Shown here: positions 20,940 through 34,400 of the stretch, in pieces
Layout: every line of letters starts with the position of its first letter
Position numbering within the stretch: the first letter of the stretch is position 1
NCBI GenBank assembly: GCA_021292105.1
Contig: CM037857.1
Span: 39,470,916-39,534,915 of the forward strand
Reading direction: 5' to 3'
Source: Anadara kagoshimensis
Taxonomy: Eukaryota > Mollusca > Bivalvia > Arcoida > Arcidae
Length of the DNA stretch: 64,000 nt
The notes under the pieces: generated by a model
What the model saw: only the letters and a program-made list of their open reading frames with translations
What the model was told of the DNA's origin: nothing
Database searches by the model: none
Made by a program: the position numbers and the translations under genes

Positions 20940-22060
20940 CTTGACAGTTGTCAAAGATGGTCTCCAGTCTTTTTCAGATAAAGTCTTTTATACATCTGGT
21001 ATAAAAATTATAAAACAAACAATAATGAAATTACTAAAACATCTTGCTATTAATACTTTATCCCGTGTAAAAAATATAAAAGCCGTCGATTCCTTTATAC
21101 TGTACTCTGCTATTTCTTATTCAAAATTAAATTATTTAATTGTCAATCTTTTACAAAAAAACTGAGATACAAATATCTAGTGCTGAACAGCGATTTTGGT
21201 TGTTTTGTCAAGCACCATACGGATTCCACACAAATAGATACCAAAAATATATCCAACACATTCTTAAGAGATTTTGATAGACAACATATTTGTTGGATTT
21301 GGTAATATAATTTCACAACAAATAATTGGTATGCCAATGGGCACAAACTGTTGTTTCTTGATTCGTATAAAGCAGAATTTATGCAGAACCTTGTTAAATC
21401 CGGAGAGAATCGTTCAACATCACATACACATATATAGATGACGGTTTATCTAATTTGTAGATTCTGCAGATGTTGTCTATCCCAGTGAGCTTGCAATATA
21501 AGATACAACCGCTTCTTCAAGTAGAAATATACCTCAATTTTAACGCCAAAAAAGCTACATTTGAAACAGTATGACAAACGTATGACTCCGATTTTTCTTT
21601 AATCATCTGTCCATTTGTTTGCAGCAATATACATATTTTTATAATAAATACGCTATGGTAGAGCTTATTCCCACCATAGGAACTTTAAACAACGAAGCAA
21701 GCTGCTCAGAATTATATTGTTGATGTTGATATTGCAGGCCGAGGCTTGTCAAGGCTCTCAAAAAGTTTTAAGGCCCCACATAATATTGCTGATAAGTATG
21801 TGTCTGTATCCAAAATTACACTGAATATATTGCAAGTCCAATATTTCCATAATCCTTTCGTTGCCAGTTTTGACACACGTGTCGGGTGGTTCTCACCCTT
21901 CCGAAACACATGGCCTCACTTTCTTGATGGCAGTTCACGTGTTTAACCTAATTTGTCAGCTTAAAATATTTTACTTTGCTTTTTGATTGTTGTTTGGACA
22001 TGTATTGGTATTGTCATATACCATTTTATGAATTCATAAAATGCATTTAAAAAATGGTAT
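20940..22060 (+). mobile_element. Penelope-like RT remnant with 3' dispersed repeat
   Basis: Plus-strand reading gives VVKDGLQSFSDKVFYTSGI near 20947, a MPMGTNC motif near 21330 (the RT 'PMG' signature), and a C-terminal part near 21746-21830. It is then followed by the dispersed repeat ('tggcctcactttcttgatgg', 'cagttcacgtgtttaac', 'ttttactttgctttttgatt'). This is the longest copy in the window and shows which end of the RT the dispersed repeat belongs to. It is a broken, old fossil. Confidence 0.5.
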
Positions 22061-22468
22061 ATGACAGTATGTTTGTTTTTATTGATAAGTTTGTTATTGA
22101 TATCTCGCATGACCCCAACTCTATTTCGGTCACCACTATTTTTCTCTCACTTTCCACACTTGTTTTTGTTCCCTGCCTTTCGAAGAAAGAGGAGGGGGGT
22201 TCATTCGAGTTTCCATCCGTCCGTCCGTCCGCCCGTTAACTCGTCAGAAATTCTTCTATGTGCAAATTCTCCAAAAATATGAAGCACTATTTCACGAAAT
22301 GCCTGCTTGAAACCAAAATCTCATTTCATAGACGGCTTCTTCATAGTCTGAACTAACAATTTATTCGTTTTTGAAATGTGCTCGAAAAATGTGTAACTGA
22401 TGGCGGTGGATGCTAATCAACTCAATTTGCTTTTTTCGCTTGTCTTTACTCGACAATGTAAACACACA

Positions 22469-22524
<56 letters not shown>

Positions 22525-22854
22525 TCATTATTGGTCATTATAATTGTATATTTTTTAATTGCTTTATTCTTATATGGTTAATAATCTAAATTTAAATATA
22601 TAACATGTAGATCTATTTATAGGAACTTCCTGGTGAAATGCAATTGGTTATAATCCAAATATTTTATAAGTTAAGTTCTAAACAGTTATGAATAAGAGAT
22701 TACTATAGTGTAGATGTATATATAAAATACAAGTGTTGACGTACATATTCCCGAATCAATAACATAGATAACATATTTATAAACTAACATGGACATCCTA
22801 GTTTTAGGGGACCGAGTGCTATAAAACAATTCCTTCATAATCATTGGAGTTCAC

Positions 22855-23125
22855 TAATAGTGTTTAACGTCCCTGTCAAAAATATTTCACTTAAATCGAG
22901 ACGTCACCGGCTATAAGCGAAGGTGCAGAAATTTTGCCCATGCGTTGCGCTAATGTCATTATACAGTAGGGTTCTTAATCGTGCCACGCCTACCGTGACA
23001 TGGGGACCTCGTTTATTTTAAGTTCCCATCCGATTGAACCGTGACTTTCCTTATGATGAGTGCTTGCCGAAGCAACAGTCACTACAAGCTTTCAAGTCTT
23101 TGGTCAGACCCGTTCGGGGTCCTTC
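22855..23125 (-). mobile_element. tRNA-derived SINE, minus orientation, degenerate
   Basis: On the minus strand it matches the SINE copies at 30362-30712 and 39513-39850: 'acttgaaag', 'ctttc...atttcgt'-type body segments, 'cttaaaataaacgaggtcc', 'gtcacggtaggcgtggcacg' and the 3' end 'acgttaaacacta'. The tRNA-like head is eroded. Confidence 0.6.
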
Positions 23126-23734
23126 ACAATCATTCACAGCTCTTAGGATTGAATCCTATTTGGGGCAAACCATAGTGAAAGTAAATGTGTCAGTTTTCTG
23201 GTTTTGTACGAATACTTCGGTTTCTCTTCTATTCCAGAACTTATTGTTATCTTAACTACGGCGTAAAATTGCACCATTCACTCGTATTGTCTAACCTGAC
23301 AGGTCTGTCGTTGTTGTCTTTGTGGATATTTAGTTTGTGACCAGAATGCGACACTCGGAAATTTTCTTTTCATTGTTGCAGATTTATAAATTCATTTGAT
23401 TTAATTAGCTCTCAGATTTGTGGAACTGCTATCGGGTAGTTGTCGGATTTAGGTTAAATTATGAACCGACATAGATTTTAGTAGAATATTAAACAGACAT
23501 ACTTTAAAGTTACTACAAATGGTAATAATGGAAGATATATATAACAGTTTTACAGAAAATGATAATGACATTTCATTTGCCGGAATATATTTAAGTACAT
23601 ATACGGTCAATATTTTTCTTGTGTGTTCTAAATCTGAAAATTATATGTCAGAGATGAACTTAAAAACATCACTAACATTTACTTAGTATAAGTTAAAATA
23701 CATTATGTATAAAAGGCCACAATAGAGAAAAATA

Positions 23735-23910
23735 TACAGCCAAACCTGCCTTAAGGGCCACTTAAATATAAGGCTCACGTGCTTTTAAAGTCCAATAATA
23801 TTTTATCCTAATAGCTTGTTATTCATGCTATTTGAACCTCTATTTAAGGACCACCTGCCCATAAATGTCACAAATGCCTTGGATGGCCTTTATAGACATG
23901 TTTGACTGTA
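23735..23910. mobile_element. Short MITE, 'tacagYcaaacctg' family, copy 1
   Basis: The left end 'tacagccaaacctgccttaa' and the right end (reverse-complemented) 'tacagtcaaacatgtctata' form terminal inverted repeats. The internal 'ccttggatggcctttataga' is shared with the copy at 32597-32735. Non-coding. Confidence 0.7.
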
Positions 23911-23913
23911 ATT

Positions 23914-24003
<90 letters not shown>

Positions 24004-24186
24004 GGAGCGGGAGCAGCAAATAACATGTTGTAATAAGAAGACATTTACTTACAATTTGAGGATACTATCGTAGAGTTCAGTCTCCACATTTACATTTTCT
24101 TGTTGATGCTTTCAACAAAATCATTTATAAAGTAGAGATATGTTATCACGTAAAGAATTAAAAATTCTTTTGTCCACACTGTTATG

Positions 24187-24242
<56 letters not shown>

Positions 24243-24461
24243 TCCAGCCGTGGATTTGATCTGGGACATTTATTACTTAGTGTGACACCACCAATAATGT
24301 GATAAAACGCTATTTACAATAAAGCAGGGTATATAAGGTTTGATGGGGACATTTGATTGTTCCTTCAAAATATTTCCCCATCCTTAAATGCCGAAAATGT
24401 TATTTGATTGTAAGTATGTATATTTCTTATGAATCTCACATGGTGTCCCTAGTACTGTGAG

Positions 24462-24496
<35 letters not shown>

Positions 24497-25229
24497 CACA
24501 ACAATATTTGGGCACACATATTGAATGTCATTTTGGACTAGACGGTACCCAAAGAAATCAGAATACTTCAAATTTATACCATTATATCGTAATAAAACAC
24601 GATTTAAGGATTAATTTAATGTGGGCTTCCGGGTTTAATATTTTTCATTCTTTTTCTGAACTGCATCATATCAGCCTCAGTTTCCCAAGTTTCATTTTAT
24701 TTTCCTGGTTTTTACCTCATCATATGATGCACAGAAGAGTCACATGGCAAGCTAGTTATGAAAAACATTTAAAACACGGAAGTGAAATTGAACATGAAAA
24801 TTATTTTATCGGTGTCACAGTATAGAAAAACGATTTATAAAGTCACAGGTAAGCACAAGTTTAAGTAGAAGTTTTTTATCAGTCAGGTAAAACAACATTA
24901 TTTTATCATTCACGCCATGATAAACGTGGCTACTGGAAACAGAACGATGCGTTTTAACATTGTTTCGTTATCATTATATAAGAAAATAACGATGTGCATT
25001 GTAAGTAGAAAACATTAACTACTAAAATATGAATATATTATATTTTGTTAAAAAAGGGTTTTATTCAACGTAAAAAATATAAATAAAATAATAATAATAA
25101 TAATAAAACCAGATTTGATTTCGGTTGCTCCCTAGGTACATGTAGGTATATAATTGTAAATTTTACAAAATCGACAGAGTGTAACGGAGCTAGAGACGGA
25201 AGTAGAAAAGATATTTCATCCGGAGAGAG

Positions 25230-25263
<34 letters not shown>

Positions 25264-25428
25264 AGAGAGGATTTGTCGTATTGGTTTGTAAATTACCAGC
25301 ATTAGTTGAATGGTGATAAGCATCAAAGCTTCAAATTCTTGTGAGACCTTGCTATATACTACGTGACTAATAACTCTTCTTCATTTTTTTGTAGGATGTT
25401 GTGTTTTGGTGACAGATAAAACTTCAGA

Positions 25429-28400
25429 ATGACATTTAAACCCGGTTCAATACCCCAAGTGTTAAGTAATATAGGTAAGTTTTACCAGACACGCCAACAT
25501 TACACCGGGTTAAAATCCTCAAATATTAAACATAATGCGGTACCGGTATTGTGAAGTATGAAGTGCATTCAATATGACCTTTAGAGATACATGTATACAC
25601 ATGAAACTGGTTCAATATAACACTTAAACCAGTTCATTAAAAAGATAAACATTTTTTTTCAATTTGACATTTAAACCAATTGAATACGACGCATTATAAA
25701 CTGGTTAAAATGGCAAAATTAACTTGTCCAATATGACATATAAACTGGTTCATATTGAACTAGTTCGATATTATATTGGTTCATATTGAACTAGTTCGAT
25801 ATTATATTGGTTCATATTGAACTAGTTCAATATTATATTGGTTCATATTGAACTAGTTAGATATTATATTGGTTCATATTGAACTAGTTCGATATTATAT
25901 TGGTTCATATTGAACTACTTCGATATTATATTGGTTCATATTGAACTAGTTCGATATTATATTGGTTCATATTGAACTAGTTCGATATTATATTGGTTCA
26001 TATTGAACTAGTTCAATATTATATTGGTTCATATTGAACTAGTTCGATATTATATTGGTTCATATTGAACTAGTTCGATATTATATTGGTTCATATTGAA
26101 CTCGTTCAATATAATATTGGTTCATATTGAACTCGTTCAATATTATATTGGTTCATATTGAACTCGTTCGATATTGAACTAGTTCGATATTATATTGGTT
26201 CATATTGAACTAGTTCAATATTATATTAGTCCAATATGACATTTCAATATCGCATCAATCCGTTTTACCAAATAACAATAACGAAAGCTTTGAATTGATA
26301 TCGGTTAGATTATATACTACATGTATGTGACAAAAACCAACATTGACTAACTGAGGCGATTTTTTCTACTTTATTAGGGTGCCAGGATCTGTTAACAGAA
26401 GAATATACACACTGTGGATGGCTTAGAAAGAAACATTTCATCAGTAAATTGAAACTGTTTAGATGTAAGTAATAGATTAGATTTAATCGATAGTAGAGAT
26501 ATATTTACGAGACCTGTTCAATTTATAAGGTAACACTTTTGATTTACACGTACAATATAATCTTTAATTTTTCAGATTCACTCTAACAAATGTTGTATTT
26601 ATGAACCGTGGCAGTAATATACCACTCTACAACGCTTTTATCAACTCAAAAGTGTCTGTGTCTTTTGTATGTACATTTAGCTCTGTTCTCTCTGTTCCAG
26701 ATTCTTCCATTCATCTTTGACGGCTTATTAAGACAAGATAAAGTATAGATCTTTCGTTTCTGTAGACGACGTTTTATGATTTCCTAGATACCGTAATCCA
26801 TTGCAACGCAATCGGGACTTTTTGGAATTACTAGTAACTCAGTAACTGATTTTACATTTATTCAGAAATCCAATGGTTTTCTTAGACGTATAACATAAGT
26901 AGAAGCGGAGTCCTAAAGAAACACTGTATCATTTTTATGGCCATTAAACAATCTTGGAACATCTTTGTTAAGAAATGGTTTAAGAACAGAAATTATGTAA
27001 TAATTTGTATTAACTTTTACAGATTCTCAGCGATGTTTGGCAATAAAAACTGACGCCAGCCCAAACATTAAATTCGGGTGCAAAATCATTATTTTTTAAC
27101 GAACTTAGCAAATAGTTTCTGTTCTGTTAGAAGTAAAAGTTTTTAAGTTTGCTAACCTTTTGTTTTTTAATTTAATTTCAGGGCCTCAGGTTTACGTTGT
27201 TATCAGTAGTGGATGTTTATATTATTTTAGAAGTGAATATAGTGAAAAACCTTCAGGAAAGTTTTCTCTTTATGGATATAACTCGTAAGTGACAGATATA
27301 AAACGATCATTTAACTGATAAACAATTAAAATGTCTTCAGTCTACACACATTAACCCACAGGAGCTAGTTACCTGGCCGTCTTTATTTTGATGTTCGTTT
27401 TCAAATAACTGTTTGTCAAAATAAAACTTAGGGTTTATTGATTTCAAGAAATAAAGTATATATAATTTAATATAATTTTATACAGAAAGAAGAAAGACGT
27501 TTTTCATTTAAAATTTACAAATGAGTTCTATTTTACAAAATACATATAAGTTTTGGCAAGTCTTGTCGAGGGAAGAGCCTGAATTGACTATATTCGACTT
27601 TGTGTACAAGTACGTACAATCAGCTTGATACAAAAAAAACGCGTTAAATGATGTGACGTAACAATTCGTAACAGGAACATTTGTTGTCTGGCGTCAAAGA
27701 CAGAGGGATGTCTAGTTGATTATGAAATGCGCTTGTGTGCATTGTAGAATTCGTATCAGTCAGTTATAAAGATATATAACAGTAGAACTTTGATAACTCG
27801 AAGTACACGGGACTTTGATGATGACTTCGAGGAATCGGGAATACAATGAAGAAAGAAATGGAATGGGACTAAACTATTGTCAATACAGTGTATTAGGTTT
27901 TACCCGGATCTATAGCGTTCTTAATATTTCGTATATGAACAAAAACCTGACAAATACTGACAAAGTATTATATCAGCTATCAAAACACTACATTTAAAAA
28001 ACTACACTTCATTTTCATTCTTTCTTTATTTATTTTTACCAGGGTGCATAGGGCTGATGATATTGATAGAGCCGAAACACAATGGGCGTTCAAAATTATC
28101 CATACACACGCAGATGAATTTAAAACTTACTTCTTTGCTGCATCATCTGAGAAGGAGATGAAGGTATCTTATTTACTCGTCTTTGACCTCTGTAAAAAGT
28201 TAACCACTGCACTAAATTTCATTGTTCCATTATTTGCCATTCAGTGCAAGTGTCCATCCAAATTTTGTATTTTATAAATAGTGACCTGAATATGTGTTTT
28301 TTCATCCTTATTTGGTTAGGTGTATATGTTTTGTTGCATCGTTATGTTAATTGTGTAAATAACAAATAGCTTTGTTGTATTATCAACACGTTTATCTTTT

Positions 28401-31400
28401 GTCTTTATCTTATTCTTTTTATTTGTAAAAGTGTGGTTATATCACCGCGATAAGATATTTCACATACCAAAATCCACTGTCCAAACGCAAGGCCGGAGTT
28501 GTTTATGGGACTACATGTATGATTCAGTACTCCGGTTATATTATATACATGTATCTTACCAATAATATCGTCCTTTACCGCCTGGCTTGAACTTCCGCTT
28601 TGACAGATCTTAATATTAACGTTTGTCAATTAGCTTAAAACAAGTGGATGGTTTTCGTCTGTTACTCAGGTTTTCCCCACCAACCCTCACTGACGTCTCG
28701 AATTAATACACACCTTTCAGTGGGACGTAAAATACGGTACCGACTTATCAAAAGTTTAACAATTAAGTGCCAAAATTGGCAGCTCATCTCGGCTCCTCTG
28801 CAGGTATATCTCGGCCCCTCGTTATCTATAACTTGGAACATTTCCGGCACCTGGTGTCCACAGCTTTTCGCGATCGACCGCTCGACCACTCGCCTCCTGG
28901 ACAGCTCTTTGGCCATGGCCACTTGCATATACCCCTCGTTAGCTAGAAAACATCAGCCACTATCTGTCCACAACTCGGGTACTCGACCGACAGCCAAAAT
29001 CGGCTCCTTTTCGTTAGCTCAGTGTTGAATTTTCGACAGTCCTGCACTGTAACATTCAAGTGTGTCATTGGTTCATTCATTTGAAAAATCACTATTCACA
29101 GTTATCCATATTTGGATTTACTCACCATTAGTTTAAGATTATTTACCTGCAGGGTGATCATTTAGTTTACCCTACCAGAATAAATGGTGCTTTCGTTAAA
29201 AAGTATGAAATAATATGTCATATTTTTACTGAAAGTTTAAAATAACCAAAATTATAAGATCAATATGTTAAATTTTAGAAATTCAAAAGTTTTATTTCCT
29301 ACCTTAATTCCATTCCTAACATGCTAGCGTATCGTCCCACCTGTTGATGATGTAAAATATGGACAGGTCATAATACTTATCTCTTGATGAATAAATAAGA
29401 GGTTGTCCTTATTGAACCTATTTTCTGTTGTTTTTACTAAGACGTGGATGCAGTTTATAAAAGCTGAATTGATAGTAGCCAATGGTCAACAAGGAAAAGA
29501 AGATAATTATTATTATACGTACAGGTAGGTGGACTATGCTGTATTAATTTTCGAAGTTTTATTTTAATTCTTTTAAATATTTACAGATGTACATGCATTT
29601 ATTTAATAACCAGATAACTTATTGATTTGTTTGATGTTTCGTTTTATACTGTATATATGAGTATCCAAAGTAGGCCTAAACATCAAACTGTAATGTTAGT
29701 AAAATTCTATTTCCATTTGTACATTTGGAAAATTATTGTTGTTTATAGACTACCATATTTTCTATATTCTTTGTTTTCATGTACCTTTATGTAATCTTAG
29801 TAACTGAAAAAATGTTACTGTCTTTTATTTTCAATAAATACTTTTATTGAAATATGCAATACTATAACTCAAGAATGATATTCAATATTCAATATAAAGG
29901 TAACTATTTCGACAATGACACCTAAACAGGCATTGAGGATAATTTTTTCACCAATATAACATTTACTGTAATTTTCAAATTCTCAATTTGTGTCGTAGTT
30001 AAAATAAATTATGATTTCATTTAATTATTCTTTTCAAAACAAATTGTGGCTAAAGGAGAAGGTTGGTATATATTTTTCTGAACCACATGTACAATTATCG
30101 TTTTGTTTGAAAATTCTTTATAATTTATCTAATGCTTTTTTTACAAAAACCCAATATAATTTGTATTTTTTACTTATCCAGAGGGATCAATTTAGATTAT
30201 AAAGAACCAGAAGAGGACAAATCTTCTCTAACATATCAGGATATTGAAAAAGATATTTATGATGATGCGTCCAAATTTCGTCGTCCTAAAAATTATGGTG
30301 TAAATAACGAAGTGAAAAAGAAAGGAGATGGTATGTTCCATGAGTGTTTTTTAAACGTCAATACCACTGTGGTAGCTCAGTTGGTAGAGTGCTCGTTCCG
30401 TAGGTGGGAAGTCGTTGGTTCGATCCCCGGCCGGGTCTGACTCAAGACTTGAAAGTGGGTAGCGACTGTTCTTTCGCCAAAAACTCGGCATTACGAAATG
30501 AAAGTCACGATTCTTTCCGATGGGAACTTAAAATAAACGATTTCCCGTGTCACAGTGGACTTGGCACGATAAAGAATCCTGCTGTATAATGCCATCAGCG
30601 CAACGCACAGGCAAATTTCTGCACTTTCGCCCATAGCTTGCAACGTCTCGATAAAAGTGAAGTATTTTTGATTGGGACGTTAAACACCCTTACTCAACCC
30701 AACTCAGCTCTAAACGCCAATGTACCAGATGGCTTTTGTCTATTTGTGACGGGTTACTAAGATCAAACACCATGCACAATTGCTTTATTCATTTGTCTGA
30801 TACCCATTTAAAATTTAAAAGTTTTGTAATTCGTTTTTCTGGGATGGTTTTGTTTTGGAGATAGAACTAAGATCCTTAAGTTATAGCTTCTTAAGAATAT
30901 GTACTGTATCTCGTGAATATTGGTCGACAAAGGGGAAACAGTAGATGAACAAATGCAATCAAATCAAAAATAGTTTTTTATTTTTTACACATCACATGCA
31001 TCTACAACATAGTTTGTATAATACATATACCAGATTTAATTTTACAGAACTAGACGGTCGTTTCGGAATGCAATTCCTCATCTGTACTGCTTGGATCAAA
31101 ATTATGAAATCAAAAGTTTATATACTAATTTCACATGTTAAATGTGCTGTACATTTATATCTGTTTCAGCAAACAATTACATTCCATTTGGTTCAACATC
31201 AATCACCTTTTCGCACACCTCCTTCAAAACTTTTGTCTTTTATCTCTGAACTAAAAGGCTAAGCCTAGAATTGCAAATTATATGCTGGTTTTTGATGTCG
31301 TCAAAAGTATGCTTATAGGTTGGTCAATTGCTCTATTGTCTCAATTCAACATCTGAAAAATATCTGGATTTTCACAAATTTCAGTACAGGTTTGAGCTTT

Positions 31401-34400
31401 ACTGATGAGGAATTTTATATTCTGAAACGACCGTCTAGTGCTGCAAAATTAAAACAGATTAAGCAATAATTATATAGACTACATTAATTGTCAGATATTT
31501 GACCGACAGGCTCTGTTTTCTATCACTAGCATCATATTATATTTTTTGTTTATATAACTAACATTTGTCTTGACATCCATATTCACTTCTGTATGGAAAT
31601 GTGGTATTAATATCTTATTTTGTTTCATCGTACATCTTTTATAGTGCTTTGTCTATTTTTAAGTATATGTATTCAACCCCACATTTTCTGGTCTATTTTC
31701 TATTACAGCATCTGATGATGAAGTGGTCTTTTTTCTATTACAGCATTTGATGATAAAGTGGTCTATTTTCTTTTACAGCATCTGATGATGAAGATTTACC
31801 CGAGAAATATGTGCCTGAGAATCCAAGAATATCAAGGGATTCAGGGTACCGCTCTTCTTTCGAAAGACCACCACAACCACTTCCTGATTGTGCCAAACCT
31901 CCACCGATTCCAGAACGCCCGGAAAAGAAACAAAAAAAGAGTAAGCAGAAAGAAAATTGAATAAGAACTATCAGATAACACCTGTATTTGTTATACCATT
32001 TCGAGGTCGTGTCGATATATTGGAGTTCGTGTTAACTCAGGAGTTGTATGTAATTATCAGTGGTCTTCTGATGTTGTTTCATTCCACTCGAGTGTCGCTA
32101 TAGAAACTTGCTATGTTTTCTTATCGTACTGTCGTACTAATGAACAAATAATGGACCGGTCCACGTACAATGTGTTTATGACAGATTTGAATACAGATTT
32201 TTCGATCTAAAGTCTGTTTTCCTTCCATCAGGCATTGATGACAAAACCACGTATGCGCCCACCCCCCAAAAAAACTGTCTTAATAATAGAAAAGCTACTG
32301 TGAACGTATTTAATTTCGCGTGTATTTATTTTCGAGATATATGAAATTTAGACATATTTTAGCTTTTTTTTAAATATGCACTTTAACACATTAAGATAAT
32401 ATAATTTGCGCTCGGCCGCGGTTAAGCGAAAATTAGTACATCGCGAAAATAAATACATTGACAGTATTGGAAAAAGTTATGTACTAAACATACACTATAA
32501 AGACACCAGGAATAAAAAATACGAGTTTTCAACGTACCCCTATAAAGAGTCTACAATTCATTTTTTATTATCCATTTAGATTTTCCTGAAATGTAATACA
32601 ATCAAACCTGCCTTAAAGGCAGTAAAATATTATCCCAATGACTCTTTAGTTAGACCATTCAAACTTATTTATAAGTAAAAACCAACTCCCCATAAAGGTT
32701 ACCTTGGATGACCTTTATAGACAGATTTGATTGTACGTATATTGTTTTTGTTAAATAGGGAGTCACTAAAATGTTTTCATGCGTTATCTTTTTCGATTAT
32801 ACATTCCATTTTACTCTAAAAATGTAAAATTTTCTTTATTAAATGTATGTGTTTAAATAGCATCTACTTGCACAGCAGAACGATTTACAAATGTATTATA
32901 TAAACACTTTCAGAGGATCAAACCGAATTTTCAAGTGGAAGGTATATGGGGGAAATACATGTACAGTCTAACCTGTCTATAAGGGCCACTCGGGGGAAGT
33001 TTCAAAAGTGGCCCTTATGGACAGGTTGCCTTTATTTAGAGGTTTGTAAATCCAGTTATGACATCAATATAAATATTAGTTGTAAAAATAGTGAGCAGTT
33101 CTAATTTACTTATTTTATTTGTTAAAATTTTTGTTACAAAAAAGGCATTAGCTAATTTTAACAGAATAATATCTTTGAAAACAATTAAAGAAAAATCTTC
33201 TGACCACACTATTTATCAATCTTTGAGAGAAAAAACCCTTAAAAATCACATATCTTAAATAAAGACATGTTTTCTTTAATAGGTAAGAGCCAGTAATGAA
33301 AACAATAGAAAATAGTATATGTATCATAATTAATAATGAGTAAAAATCTATCCTTAGTGCTTTATGGCTTCATTTGTTGACATGAGGATAAATGACTTGA
33401 GATTGTTTTAAGTTTTTCAAAAAGTTTCAAAAATATACTTTTTAAAAATTCTTTTCTTATCAACATACAGATTTGGTTACATGTACTTAGTTTAATGATC
33501 AATGGTTTAAAGGTAAATAATCAATGTTTAAAATCTAATTTTAGCTTTAAGATTTTTAAAAAACTACATGGCTATTAACATTTTTGCACAAATTTTTAGA
33601 AACTATAACAAAACTTGTCCCAAAAATACGAATAAAAAGTGGCCTTTATAGACAGGTTCATGAGCCATTTTGTACAAAAATATGGTGGCCTCTGGCTCAG
33701 TTGAACAGTGGCCCTTATATAGAGGTTAAATAAAGAGTAAAATGGCTAGGGAAGAATTGAAAGTGCCCTTTATAGACAGGTGGCCCTTATATAGAGGTGG
33801 CCTTTAACACAGGTTAGACTGTATTGCATTAATTTACGACAAAACTTAAAATGCTAAAACTTATAATTTCCTTGGTATGTTGTTTCTTTTTTACTTTCAA
33901 AAGGTGTTCGATTCTGTTGTACATGTATGGTGAATTTTACTTCAAATTTTAGATTTTTTTCCACTTTGCAACTTCGATGAAAAGTTGGACAAAATACTAT
34001 ACACTGATATACAAAATGTATTTTCTCATTACATACCAAGCCGCTTTCTGTCGGATTTTTTGTGAATATGCAGAGGAGTGGGACAAGGTGACCTAGTGTC
34101 AAGTTATTTGTTGTTAGTGCGTGCTGAAATGTTAGGAAAAACTGATTAAAAAGGGAAAAGAAAAAATCAAAGAAATGTCTAATGTTAAAATTACTAGCAC
34201 AATTTGTTAATGAGACCATTTTTATTTAGATGGTTCTTACAACTCTTTTAAAAGTCTATAAATAAATACCTTAAAAATACTTTTTAGTCTAGCAATAAAT
34301 CCAAGAAAGTAAAATAAATTCTAGAGAAACGTTTAACCATTGATTAAATTTTCTGTTAATTTAGATACTTTATACAGAATAAAATTTGAACGAAAATTAA

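Larger units (their letters stand above)
13980..25270. repeat. Cluster of nine GA/CT microsatellites
   Basis: Tracts lie at about 14021-14064, 17741-17797, 17989-18029, 19169-19202, 22485-22520 (after an AC run at 22461-22484), 23937-23998 (after a GT run), 24193-24239, 24460-24496 and 25222-25269. Many are above 30 bp and nearly perfect. They give rise to spurious RERERE/SLSLSL ORFs. Other tracts in the window are at 4847-4876, 49026-49096 (CT) and 49413-49453 (AC). Confidence 0.9.
11726..25428. other. Gene-free interval between divergent genes
   Basis: No supported coding exon in 13.7 kb. It holds RT-element fossils (12420-12880, 15290-15570, 20940-22060), a hairpin (15132-15201), MITEs (16541-16790, 18476-18735, 23735-23910), a SINE (22855-23125), a 60-bp satellite (19320-20290) and nine GA/CT tracts. 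The 5' regulatory DNA of both flanking genes should lie here, but no promoter could be identified with confidence. The pieces 13100-13880 and 14100-14780 show nothing distinctive. Confidence 0.55.

Noticed and set aside
24457-24825. 122-codon plus-strand ORF beginning MREREREK
   Set aside because: Starts in a GA microsatellite, no splice sites or homology apparent.
28648-29028. Overlapping ORFs on both strands in SH3BP2 intron 4
   Set aside because: No family resemblance, no splice context; GC-rich composition alone favours open frames. Kept only as a compositional oddity.
30362-30440. tRNA gene with A and B boxes
   Set aside because: Continues into a long SINE body with a flanking duplication; no proper acceptor stem.
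30945-31262. 105-codon plus-strand ORF
   Set aside because: Falls largely within the inverted-repeat element at 31036-31455 and has no family features.
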